This document shows positions 16,529 through 23,602 of a DNA stretch of 34,454 nucleotides, piece after piece. The notes beneath the pieces were generated by a model, which worked only from the letters and a program-made list of their open reading frames with translations, was not told where the DNA came from and did not search any database. A program made the translations under genes and the position numbers. The stretch spans positions 8,124,590-8,159,043 of the forward strand of contig NZ_JTHL01000001.1 in the NCBI RefSeq assembly GCF_000818195.1, given 5' to 3'. Origin of the DNA: Streptomyces sp. 150FB. GTDB taxonomy: Bacteria; Actinomycetota; Actinomycetes; Streptomycetales; Streptomycetaceae. Position 1 is the stretch's first letter, and each line of letters begins with the position of its first letter.

Positions 16529-17512
16529 ATGCCCCTGATGGACCTGCCCCTGGAGGAGCTGCGCGGCTACCTCCCCGTACGCGAGGAGCCGGACGACTTC
16601 GACACGTTCTGGCGCGACACCCTCGCCGAGGCCCGCACCCACGACGAGCCGCCCACCTTCACGCCGTACGACGCCTGCCTGACCGAGGTGGACGTCTTCG
16701 ACGTGCGCTTCCCGGGCTTCGGCGGCGACCCGGTGGCCGGCTGGCTCCTCGTCCCCGCCTCGGCGACCGGCCCCGTGCCGTGCGTGGTGGGGTTCCTCGG
16801 CTACGGCGGCGGGCGCGGATTCCCGTACGAGTGGCTGACCTGGCCCACCGCCGGCTACGCGCACCTGCTGATGGACACCCGCGGCCAGGGCGGTTCGCTC
16901 CAGCCGGGCGCCACCGGCGACCCGCACGGCAGCGGCGGCTCCTCCTCGCCCGGCATGGTCACGCGCGGCATCGAGCGCCCGGAGGACTACTACTACCGCC
17001 GGGTCTTCACCGACGCCGTACGCGCGGTGGACGCCGCCAGGAGCCACCCCTCCGTCGACCCGGACCGGGTGGTCGTCGCCGGGGGCAGCCAGGGCGGCGG
17101 TATCGCGCTGGCCGCCGCCGCACTGAGCGACGGCGTGCGGGCCGCCCTGGTCAACCAGCCCTCGCTGTGCCACTACCGGCGTGCCCTCCAGGTGGTCGAG
17201 GGCAACGCGTACCGCGAGATCTGGACGTATCTGCGCACCCACCGCGACAGCGCCGAGCAGGTCTTCCGGACCCTCTCCTACTTCGACGGCGTCAACTTCG
17301 CGTCCCGGGCCGAGGCCCCCGTGCTGTTCTCCGTGGCGCTGATGGACGACATCTGCCCGCCGTCCACCGTCTTCGCGGCCTACAACCACTGGGCCGGACC
17401 GAAGGACATCCGGGTGTGGCCGTGGAACCGGCACGAGGGCGGCGGCTACTTCCAGGATCTGGAGCAACTGCGCTTCCTGCGGGGGCTGTCCGACCTCCGC
17501 CCCGCCGAGTGA
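16529..17512 (+). CDS. Acetyl xylan esterase family carbohydrate deacetylase (AXE1/CE7)
   Basis: 327 residues, the normal length of the CE7 family, without a signal peptide. Alpha/beta-hydrolase motifs are present: the family RGQGGS segment (DTRGQGGSLQ), the nucleophile elbow GGSQGGG with Ser187, LMDDICPPSTVFAAYN with Asp273, and RHEGGG with His302. These fall one residue short of the triad positions known for the Thermotoga enzyme, which is strong family support. It removes acetyl groups from acetylated sugars or small esters (and, in relatives, cephalosporins), here in the cytoplasm. It follows the glycosidase by 52 bp, so imported oligosaccharides are probably deacetylated and cleaved together. 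A recognisable Shine-Dalgarno is weak (GAGAGACGAG). Confidence 0.93.
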   Translation: MPLMDLPLEELRGYLPVREEPDDFDTFWRDTLAEARTHDEPPTFTPYDACLTEVDVFDVRFPGFGGDPVAGWLLVPASATGPVPCVVGFLGYGGGRGFPYEWLTWPTAGYAHLLMDTRGQGGSLQPGATGDPHGSGGSSSPGMVTRGIERPEDYYYRRVFTDAVRAVDAARSHPSVDPDRVVVAGGSQGGGIALAAAALSDGVRAALVNQPSLCHYRRALQVVEGNAYREIWTYLRTHRDSAEQVFRTLSYFDGVNFASRAEAPVLFSVALMDDICPPSTVFAAYNHWAGPKDIRVWPWNRHEGGGYFQDLEQLRFLRGLSDLRPAE

Positions 17513-17530
17513 GCCGGCCGGGACCGGCTC
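17511..17530. terminator. Candidate terminator between the esterase and methyltransferase genes
   Basis: GAGCCGG (17511-17517) and CCGGCTC (17524-17530) form a 7-bp stem with a 6-nt loop that begins inside the esterase stop codon. It lies between two convergent genes. Confidence 0.45.
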
Positions 17531-17555
17531 AAGGCAGGTAGCTCAGGGCAGGTAG
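17528..17555. repeat. 14-bp tandem duplication across the methyltransferase stop codon
   Basis: Two adjacent copies, CTCAAGGCAGGTAG (17528-17541) and CTCAGGGCAGGTAG (17542-17555), differ at one base. The second includes the methyltransferase's last codons and stop; the first repeats them just downstream in another frame. Confidence 0.85.
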
Positions 17556-18319
17556 CCGATACCGGCGTAACCGGTGGCCGTCCACCCGGGCTCGGCCGGG
17601 TCCTCGTCGTACCACCGGGTGATCAGTCCGGCATCGCCGAGGTCGAGCCCCTCGAAGAACCGCTCGACCTCGGCGCGGGTACGCGGGCGGAGGTTGATGC
17701 CGCTCGCCCGGTACTCGGCGGTCTTGTTCTGCTCCTCCGACAGGAAGTCGGTGGTGAGGTGGGTGAGCACCAGACAACTGCCGCTGGGCAGCGCGCCGAG
17801 GAGGGTGGCGGCGATACCGTACGGGTCGTCCTCGTCGGGGATGAAGTGCATCAGCGCGATGAGGGACAGCGCGATGGGCCTGCTGAAGTCCAGCAGTGTG
17901 CGCGCGTGGTCGAGGATCTTCTCCGGCTCGCGGACATCGGCCTGGATGTAGTCGGTCGCCCCTTCGGGCGTGCTGATCAGCAGCGCCTCGGCGTGCCGCA
18001 TCACGATGGGATCGTTGTCCACATAGACGACCCGGGCCTTGGGGTTGATGGCCTGGACGATCTGGTGGAGGTTCGGTTCGGTGGGTATGCCGGTGCCGAT
18101 GTCGAGGAACTGGTCCACACCGTCGTGGGCCACCTTGGCGACGGCCTTCTGCATCAGCACCCGGTTGCTCCGGGCGCCCTGCCGCGCCTCGATCGGCATC
18201 CGGTCGCCGACCGCCTGGTCGACGGGGTAGTTGTCCTTGCCGCCCAGCAGGTAGTCGTAGATGCGCGCCGGGTGCGGCTTGCTGGTGTCGACCTGGGGCT
18301 TGGGCCTGCCTGCCGTCAT
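17543..18319 (-). CDS. SAM-dependent methyltransferase, SAV2177/DUF574 family
   Basis: 258 residues from the ATG at 18319, which has GGAGG 5 nt upstream. The N-terminal signature DTSKPHPARIYDYLLGGKDNYPVD is diagnostic of this actinobacterial family, which is greatly expanded in Streptomyces. The Rossmann methyltransferase core shows motif I (FLDIGTGIPTEPN), the acidic residue after beta-2 (VVYVDNDPIV) and motif IV (ALSLIALMHFIPD). It ends GYAGIGYLP. The substrate is unknown for nearly all members, and no neighbour indicates one. It has no partner gene on its strand. Confidence 0.93.
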   Translation of the reverse strand: MTAGRPKPQVDTSKPHPARIYDYLLGGKDNYPVDQAVGDRMPIEARQGARSNRVLMQKAVAKVAHDGVDQFLDIGTGIPTEPNLHQIVQAINPKARVVYVDNDPIVMRHAEALLISTPEGATDYIQADVREPEKILDHARTLLDFSRPIALSLIALMHFIPDEDDPYGIAATLLGALPSGSCLVLTHLTTDFLSEEQNKTAEYRASGINLRPRTRAEVERFFEGLDLGDAGLITRWYDEDPAEPGWTATGYAGIGYLP

Positions 18320-18666
18320 GCTGACCTCCACGGGTGTCCGGTCGGGTACGGGGAGTGTCGACGGCATTCCCACCGCCACGAACCACGCCACAACGCCGCA
18401 TCCTGCCACAGCAACGCCCGTGCTCACACGTCACGTTGGCCCCAACGATCCACCTCCGGCGGAACGGCTCACCGCGGTCGTCGAGTTCGGCGGCGGCGAT
18501 CCCGCTTTCCGGGGCACCGGGGGTCCCATCCGGATCACCCGGAGCAAGGAGCGGACCCGGCTGTGGGAGGCGTGCTACGAGGCGAGCGGGCCCCCGGTGC
18601 CGGCCGTGCCGGCTCGATGTCGTTTTTTCGCCAGCCGGTGTGCCGCCCGTGCCCGATGCTTGAACC
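18320..18666. other. Divergent intergenic region between methyltransferase and Ada-AlkA genes
   Basis: This 347-bp gap holds no gene I can support. The plus-strand frame over 18420-18600 is open with moderate coding bias (around LTAVVEFGGGDPAFRG), but it has no start signal or recognised domain. A 14-bp inverted repeat CGTTGG-CC-CCAACG (18434-18447) may be an operator for the methyltransferase. Just before the Ada-AlkA start lies a run of six T (18615-18620). Confidence 0.4.
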
Positions 18667-20145
18667 ATGCACACCGACACCGAGCGCTGCGTACGGGCCG
18701 TGAAGTCCAAGGACGCGCGGTTCGACGGCTGGTTCTTCACGGCGGTCCTGACGACCCGGATCTACTGCCGTCCGAGCTGTCCCGTCGTGCCGCCCAAGGT
18801 CGAGAACATGACCTTCTACCCGAGCGCCGCCGCCTGCCAGCAGGCCGGGTTCCGCGCCTGCAAGCGGTGCCGCCCCGACACCAGCCCCGGATCGCCGGAG
18901 TGGAACGCACGGGCCGACACCGTGGCCCGCGCCATGCGGCTCATCCAGGACGGGGTGGTCGACCGCGAGGGCGTGCCGGGGCTCGCGGCGCGGCTGGGGT
19001 ACTCGGCGCGCCAGATGGAGCGGCAGCTTCTCGCCGAGGTGGGCGCGGGACCGCTCGCGCTGGCCCGCGCGCAGCGCGCCCAGACCGCGAGGGTCCTGAT
19101 CGAGACGACCGCGCTGCCGATGGCCGAGGTGGCGTTCGCCGCCGGTTTCGCGTCCATCCGCGCGTTCAACGACACGGTGCGCGAGGTGTTCGCGCTGTCC
19201 CCGACCGAGCTGCGTGCGCGCGGGGCGCGCGCCGGCCGGGAGGCCGGGCCCCGGACCCCCGGGGTGATCTCGCTCCGGCTGCCGTTCCGGGCCCCGCTCA
19301 ACCCGGACAACCTCTTCGGCCACCTCGCCGCCACCGCGGTGCCCGGTGTGGAGGAGTGGCGGGACGGCGCGTACCGCCGGACGCTCTCCCTCCCGTACGG
19401 GCACGGCATCGCCGCCCTCTCCCCCCGCCCCGACCACATCGCCTGCCGGCTCTCCCTCACCGACCCGCGCGATCTCGCCGTCGCCATCAGCGGCTGCCGC
19501 CGGATGCTCGACCTGGACGCCGATCCCGTCGCCGTCGACGAACAGCTCGGCGCCGACCCGCTGCTGGGCCCGCTGGTCGCGAAGGCCCCCGGGCGGCGGG
19601 TGCCGCGTACCGTCGACGCCGCTGAGTTCGCCGTACGCGCGGTGCTCGGCCAGCAGGTCTCCACGGCAGCGGCCCGGACGCACGCGGCCCGGCTCGTCAC
19701 CGCGCACGGCGTGCCCGTCGAGGACGCCGAAGGCGGGCTCACCCATCTCTTCCCCTCGCCGGAGGCGCTCGCCGCGCTCGACCCCGAGGCGCTGGCACTG
19801 CCGCGCAGCCGGCGCACCACACTGACCACCCTCGTCGCCGCCCTCGCCGACGGATCGCTCAAGCTCGGATCCGACAGCGACTGGGACCGGGCCAGGGAGC
19901 AGCTCACCGCACTGCCCGGCTTCGGGCCCTGGACCGTCGAGTCCATCGCGATGCGGGCGCTCGGCGACCCGGACGCCTTCATCCCGACCGACCTCGGCGT
20001 CCGCCGCGCCGCCCAGGGACTCGGCCTGCCGTCGACCCCCGCCGCCCTGACGGCGCGCGCCTCGGCGTGGCGGCCCTGGCGCGCCTACGCCGTCCAGTAC
20101 CTCTGGGCGACCGACGACCACGCCATCAACTACCTTCCCGCGTAA
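18667..20145 (+). CDS. Ada-AlkA fusion: methyl-phosphotriester-sensing domain, AraC helix-turn-helix and 3-methyladenine DNA glycosylase
   Basis: 492 residues. First comes the Ada zinc domain with its four cysteines, Cys34 and Cys38 (IYCRPSCP), Cys65 and Cys68 (ACKRCRPD). In Ada the first of these accepts a methyl group from DNA phosphotriesters. An AraC-type DNA-binding domain follows (about 80-180; LGYSARQMERQLLAEVGAGP and FASIRAFNDTVREVFALSP). The C-terminal half is AlkA: an N-terminal beta domain, AVLGQQVSTAAARTHAARLV, then the helix-hairpin-helix LPGFGPWTVESIAMRAL and FIPTDLGVRRA with the catalytic Asp. The protein therefore both senses and repairs alkylation damage. It lacks Ada's O6-methylguanine domain, which is encoded by the next gene. 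No Shine-Dalgarno precedes the ATG. Confidence 0.93.
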   Translation: MHTDTERCVRAVKSKDARFDGWFFTAVLTTRIYCRPSCPVVPPKVENMTFYPSAAACQQAGFRACKRCRPDTSPGSPEWNARADTVARAMRLIQDGVVDREGVPGLAARLGYSARQMERQLLAEVGAGPLALARAQRAQTARVLIETTALPMAEVAFAAGFASIRAFNDTVREVFALSPTELRARGARAGREAGPRTPGVISLRLPFRAPLNPDNLFGHLAATAVPGVEEWRDGAYRRTLSLPYGHGIAALSPRPDHIACRLSLTDPRDLAVAISGCRRMLDLDADPVAVDEQLGADPLLGPLVAKAPGRRVPRTVDAAEFAVRAVLGQQVSTAAARTHAARLVTAHGVPVEDAEGGLTHLFPSPEALAALDPEALALPRSRRTTLTTLVAALADGSLKLGSDSDWDRAREQLTALPGFGPWTVESIAMRALGDPDAFIPTDLGVRRAAQGLGLPSTPAALTARASAWRPWRAYAVQYLWATDDHAINYLPA

Positions 20146-20159
20146 GGAGAGCGCCCTCC

Positions 20160-20708
20160 ATGACAACCACGACGGCCACAACGGCCGGACAAGGGACCTC
20201 AACTCCCCGGCTGCACACGGCGATCGACAGCCCCTACGGGCCGCTCACCCTCGTCGCCACCGACGGCCTGCTCAGTGGGCTCTACATGGTCGGACAGCGC
20301 CACCGGCCCGCGCAGGAGACGTTCGGCGAGCGGGACGAGCGGCCCTTCACCGAGGTGGTGCGCCAGCTCGGGGCGTACTTCGACGGGGAGTTGACGGACT
20401 TCGACCTGCCGATGCGGATGCACGGGACCGAGTTCCAGCGCGGCGTCTGGGACCGGCTCTGCCGGATCCCGTACGGCGAGACCCGCTCGTACGGTCAACT
20501 GGCCCTGGAACTCGGCAAACCGGGCGCCTCACGGGCCGTCGGTCTCGCCAACGGCAAGAATCCGATCGGCATCATCGTGCCCTGCCACCGGGTCATCGGC
20601 TCGACGGGCGGCCTCACCGGCTACGGCGGCGGCCTCGACCGCAAGCAGCGGCTGCTGGCCTTCGAGGGCGCGACGGCCACGGAGCCCGCGGGTGCCACGC
20701 TGTTCTGA
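20160..20708 (+). CDS. ogt: Methylated-DNA-[protein]-cysteine S-methyltransferase
   Basis: 182 residues. The C-terminal domain has the active-site motif PCHRV with acceptor Cys142, preceded by GTEFQRGVWDRLCRIPYGETRSYGQLA and ANGKNPIGIIV, and followed by GGLTGYGGGLDRKQRLLAFEG. It repairs O6-methylguanine by irreversible methyl transfer to Cys142. ATG 20160 has AAGGAG 10 nt upstream and lies 14 bp after the Ada-AlkA stop, so the two form an alkylation-response operon that together rebuilds the functions of full-length Ada. Its stop is followed by two further in-frame TGA codons created by a 9-bp repeat. Confidence 0.95.
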   Translation: MTTTTATTAGQGTSTPRLHTAIDSPYGPLTLVATDGLLSGLYMVGQRHRPAQETFGERDERPFTEVVRQLGAYFDGELTDFDLPMRMHGTEFQRGVWDRLCRIPYGETRSYGQLALELGKPGASRAVGLANGKNPIGIIVPCHRVIGSTGGLTGYGGGLDRKQRLLAFEGATATEPAGATLF

Positions 20709-20729
20709 GCCTTCTGAGCCTTCTGAGCC
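20703..20729. repeat. Three exact tandem copies of TTCTGAGCC across the ogt stop codon
   Basis: Copies are 20703-20711, 20712-20720 and 20721-20729. The unit length is a multiple of three, so the Ogt frame reads Phe-stop-Ala three times and meets three consecutive in-frame TGA codons. Confidence 0.95.
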
Positions 20730-20749
20730 GGCGGCCGCTCCAAGGCCGG

Positions 20750-21472
20750 TCAGCCGCCGTGCAGCTCCTTCAGCAGGGCGGGCAGCGACGTGCCGATCGG
20801 TTCGCGCACGACCTCGTCGGCGAGGTCGTCGTACGGCGTCGGCTCGGCGTTGACGATGACCAGCCGCGCGCCGTGGTCGGCGGCGATCCCCGCCAGCGAA
20901 GCGGCGGGCTGGACCTGAAGGGTCGAGCCGACGGCCAGGAACACCTGGCACGCCTTGGTGATCGCCATCGCCTGCGCCAGCACCTCGGGGTCGAGGCGCT
21001 GACCGAACATCACCGTCGCCGACTTGAGTATCCCGCCGCACTCCAGGCACGGCGGGTCCTCCTCACCCGCGGCGACCCGGGCGAGCGCCTCCTCCATGGA
21101 GGAGCGCGCCTGGCAGTGGGCGCAGACGACGCGCCGCGCCGTACCGTGCAGTTCGAGCACCTTGCGCGCGGGCATTCCGGCGGCCTGGTGCAGCCCGTCG
21201 ACGTTCTGGGTGATCACCCGCACCGCCGTGCCCGACCGCTCAAGCTCCGCCACCGCGCGGTGCGCGCCGTTGGGCACCGCGCGCAGGGTGGGACTGTCGG
21301 CCCGCATCGCCCAGGAGCGGCGCCTGATCGCCGGGTCGCTCATATAGGCGTCGTACGTGACGAGCTTCTCGGCACCCGGGTCGCGCCGCCAGACGCCTTG
21401 GGGGCCTCGGTAGTCGGGGATGCCGGAGTCGGTGGAGATCCCGGCGCCGCTGAGGATCGCGACGAGAGTCAT
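20750..21472 (-). CDS. NAD-dependent protein deacetylase, sirtuin (Sir2/CobB family)
   Basis: 240 residues, the usual size of a bacterial sirtuin. NAD-binding motifs are clear: [17 protein letters not shown] at the start, then [13 protein letters not shown]. Catalytic His is in [12 protein letters not shown]. Two zinc pairs are CAHC and CLEC. The C-terminal [13 protein letters not shown] and [10 protein letters not shown] complete the fold. It removes acetyl (or other acyl) groups from lysines using NAD, in the cytoplasm; acetyl-CoA synthetase is a common target in bacteria. No Shine-Dalgarno is visible before ATG 21472. It lies 54 bp downstream of the secreted-protein gene on the same strand and converges on ogt. 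Confidence 0.95.
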   Translation of the reverse strand: MTLVAILSGAGISTDSGIPDYRGPQGVWRRDPGAEKLVTYDAYMSDPAIRRRSWAMRADSPTLRAVPNGAHRAVAELERSGTAVRVITQNVDGLHQAAGMPARKVLELHGTARRVVCAHCQARSSMEEALARVAAGEEDPPCLECGGILKSATVMFGQRLDPEVLAQAMAITKACQVFLAVGSTLQVQPAASLAGIAADHGARLVIVNAEPTPYDDLADEVVREPIGTSLPALLKELHGG

Positions 21473-21526
21473 ACGGCCGAGCGTACGCAGCCGGCACCGG
21501 GAGAGGCGAGCGGATTCCCGGCGGGG

Positions 21527-22747
21527 TCAGCCGGCCGGTGAGTGGTCGGCCGGGGAATGGCCGGGCACGAGGGCCTTGGTCGCGGTGACCCGGGCGAACG
21601 GCGACGGTGTCCTGCCCGTCCACCTGTACCGCACCGCGCGGCCGGTGTGCCGGAGCGCCTTCGCCGTGCCGTTCTCTGCCAGGTAGAACTGGCCGCCGCC
21701 GAGCGAGATCAGTCCGTACTGGCCCGACGACTGCCAGCCGTACGTCCCCGAGGCCTTGTCGTGCAGGCCGGCGGCGAGCAGCGGCACCGTCCAGCCCTGC
21801 TCGGGGCGCGGCTGGCCGCGCAGCGTCTTCCAGACGGGCTCCTTCGAGCCGTCGACGACAAAGAGCGAGTAGTTCGGGAACTGCTTCTTCGAGCCCTTGT
21901 AGACGGCCATCAGCCAGTTGCCGCGCGCCCCGTCGTACTCCAGGTTCTGCACCCCGTAGGAGGTGTTCCCGGTGTAGACGAAGTACTTCCCGTCGGGCTC
22001 GGACGGCCCCTCGCGGTGCGGCGTCTGCTCCTCGCCGAGCGGGCGCTCGTACCGGTCCCAGCCGCTCACGTCGTACTGGAGCAGCACCTGGTGGTCGTTG
22101 TCCTTGCGGGAGGTGTTGAGATACGTCCCGTAGGCGACGGTGAGCTTGGTGCCGCCCTCGTGGCCGAAGTCCGGGCCGAACGCGACACCGTCGATGCCGC
22201 TGCATCCGTAGCGGTGGTCGGGGGTGTTCGCGGTGTCGCCGTCGAACTTGCCGTCGTGGTTCATGTCGGCCGTGAAGTCCTTGACGACCTCCTTCAGATA
22301 GACGGTGGAAACCACTCCGCTGGACGCGGCGTCCATGTTCATCCGGGTGATGCCGTCGCCGTCGAAGAGGGCGATGTAGTACGCCCTGGCCGTCGGGACC
22401 TCCAGCGAGCCGTAGACCCTGCCGTCCCGCTCGTTGAAGCCGAGGTCACCGAGGTGGCCCACGAAGCCCTTGACCGATCCGACGGCCCGGCCGCGCATGT
22501 CCGTCTTGACCAGGAGGTCGGTGAAGGACCAGTACATGAAGCCCTTGCGGCGGTCGACGGCCATGCCCTGGAGGTGCCCCGACTGCCAGGCGCCGCTGTT
22601 GACGCCGAGAGGCAGCCGGGGGAGCTTCGGGGCGGTCTGCCGGACCGTACCCCTGGGCGGATCCGCGTCCTGGACGGCCGCCATGGTCGACAGGACTACG
22701 GCGGAAGTGAGTAGAGCCGTCAGCCGGGCCTGTGTCTGCCTTCGCAT
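21527..22747 (-). CDS. Secreted protein of unknown function
   Basis: 406 residues. It opens with a Sec signal peptide (MRRQTQARLTALLTSAVVLSTMAAVQDA). I do not recognise the family. The mature protein has repeated beta-strand-like stretches around Trp/Tyr-Gly patterns (LQGMAVDRRKGFMYWSFTD, GHLGDLGFNERDGRVYGSLE, GVQNLEYDGARGNWLMAVYKG, QYGLISLGGGQFYLAENG), suggesting a beta-propeller. A short acidic loop DMNHDGKFDGDT resembles a calcium-binding EF-hand or dockerin loop. The C-terminus ends in a short repeat HSPADHSPAG. The ATG at 22747 has GGAGGG close upstream, partly inside a perfect hairpin. An extracellular lyase or binding role is possible but not shown. Confidence 0.75.
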   Translation of the reverse strand: MRRQTQARLTALLTSAVVLSTMAAVQDADPPRGTVRQTAPKLPRLPLGVNSGAWQSGHLQGMAVDRRKGFMYWSFTDLLVKTDMRGRAVGSVKGFVGHLGDLGFNERDGRVYGSLEVPTARAYYIALFDGDGITRMNMDAASSGVVSTVYLKEVVKDFTADMNHDGKFDGDTANTPDHRYGCSGIDGVAFGPDFGHEGGTKLTVAYGTYLNTSRKDNDHQVLLQYDVSGWDRYERPLGEEQTPHREGPSEPDGKYFVYTGNTSYGVQNLEYDGARGNWLMAVYKGSKKQFPNYSLFVVDGSKEPVWKTLRGQPRPEQGWTVPLLAAGLHDKASGTYGWQSSGQYGLISLGGGQFYLAENGTAKALRHTGRAVRYRWTGRTPSPFARVTATKALVPGHSPADHSPAG

Positions 22748-22754
22748 GATCCCT

Positions 22755-22773
22755 CCGAGGTCGTGGACCTCGG
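22755..22773 (-). promoter_or_regulatory. 5'-leader hairpin overlapping the Shine-Dalgarno of the secreted-protein gene
   Basis: CCGAGGTC (22755-22762) and GACCTCGG (22766-22773) form a perfect 8-bp stem with a 3-nt loop. In the minus-strand mRNA the 3' arm ends CTCGG and runs straight into AGGG ATC ATG, so the first G residues of GGAGGG are paired. Confidence 0.6.
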
Positions 22774-22789
22774 ATAATGCCGGGTTGAC

Positions 22790-22814
22790 GTCGCCGGTCG
22801 GCTCATCCGGCGAC
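22790..22814 (-). terminator. Candidate hairpin upstream of the secreted-protein gene
   Basis: GTCGCCGG (22790-22797) and CCGGCGAC (22807-22814) make a perfect 8-bp stem with a 9-nt loop, about 100 nt after the Nudix stop. It may terminate Nudix transcription, or be part of the leader of the secreted-protein gene. Confidence 0.4.
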
Positions 22815-22915
22815 CGGGCGGCCGGCGGGTACGGCAGGACCGTCTACTGGCTCGCAAGATAAGCCCGTTGACATACCATCCGGCGAATTGCCGACGGACG
22901 CACGATCTTTGGGAC

Positions 22916-23419
22916 TCAGCCGACCCGGAGCCCGTTCTCCAGCTCCACGGTGGCCCCACCGGACTCCAGCGCGTCGAGCGCGACCAGCAACCGGAACCCC
23001 AGGGTCCCCGGCACCAGCTCCGGGATCTCCTCGCGGGACACCAGCCGCCAGGACAGCAGCTCCTCCTCCTGGAGACGGATCGAGGCGAGCCGCTCCTCGC
23101 TCAGCACCCCGCCGTCGTAGAGGTACGAGACGATCGGCGGACGCAGCGCGCCGGTCACCCAGTCGACAGCCAGCAGCCGCCCCGGAGGAATGTCGAGTCC
23201 GATCTCCTCGATGGTCTCCCGGTGGGCGCCCTGACGCGGGCTCTCCCCCTCGTCGGACTCGATGGTGCCGCCGGGCAGCGCCCAGCCGGGCCGGTAGTTG
23301 GGCTCGACGAGCAGGACGCGTCCGCCGGCGTCCCTGAAGAGCATGGCGGCCCCGGCGAGCACGCGCGGGAGGCCGGCGATGTAGGCGGCGTACTCGGTGT
23401 CCGTCTCTGTATCAGTCAC
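22916..23419 (-). CDS. Nudix hydrolase
   Basis: About 167 residues from the GTG at 23419. After a short acidic N-terminus comes VLAGAAMLFRDAGGRVLLVEPNYRPGWALPGG and the Nudix box GGTIESDEGESPRQGAHRE followed by TIEEIGLD. This keeps the REUXEEXGU metal ligands. The stretch between the box glycine and its first glutamate is two residues longer than consensus, as is seen in some ADP-ribose or NDP-sugar pyrophosphatases. It cleaves a nucleoside diphosphate linked to another group; the substrate is unknown. No clear Shine-Dalgarno precedes the start, and an in-frame TTG exists three codons upstream. It diverges from the glycerate kinase gene. Confidence 0.87.
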   Translation of the reverse strand: MTDTETDTEYAAYIAGLPRVLAGAAMLFRDAGGRVLLVEPNYRPGWALPGGTIESDEGESPRQGAHRETIEEIGLDIPPGRLLAVDWVTGALRPPIVSYLYDGGVLSEERLASIRLQEEELLSWRLVSREEIPELVPGTLGFRLLVALDALESGGATVELENGLRVG

Positions 23420-23602
23420 GGTCAAAGCGTAGTGCGACCGGCGGGAGCGCGGGCCGGACAGCGTGAACGATCCCCCCATCGTGGACATCCCCCGCGCCCG
23501 TGGCCTGCCCGGTGGGGCCGGGTGCCATGGGCAGGGAGGCAGGTGTACGGATAAGGTCGTCGCGGCGCGACTGCTTGTTCGAAAGCAAAGGAAACGCAGA
23601 AG

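Noticed and set aside
18420..18660. A small plus-strand gene upstream of the Ada-AlkA gene
   Set aside because: The frame is open but merges into an unrelated frame of the Ada-AlkA gene, has no Shine-Dalgarno and matches no family I know.
20729..20759. Terminator hairpin between ogt and the sirtuin gene (CGGCGGC/GCCGCCG)
   Set aside because: The loop is 17 nt and the right arm lies inside the sirtuin's last codons; too weak to list as a terminator.
22866..22900. TTGACA-like sequence on the plus strand near 22868
   Set aside because: No suitable -10 follows and no plus-strand gene starts downstream, since this lies inside the end of the minus-strand Nudix gene region.
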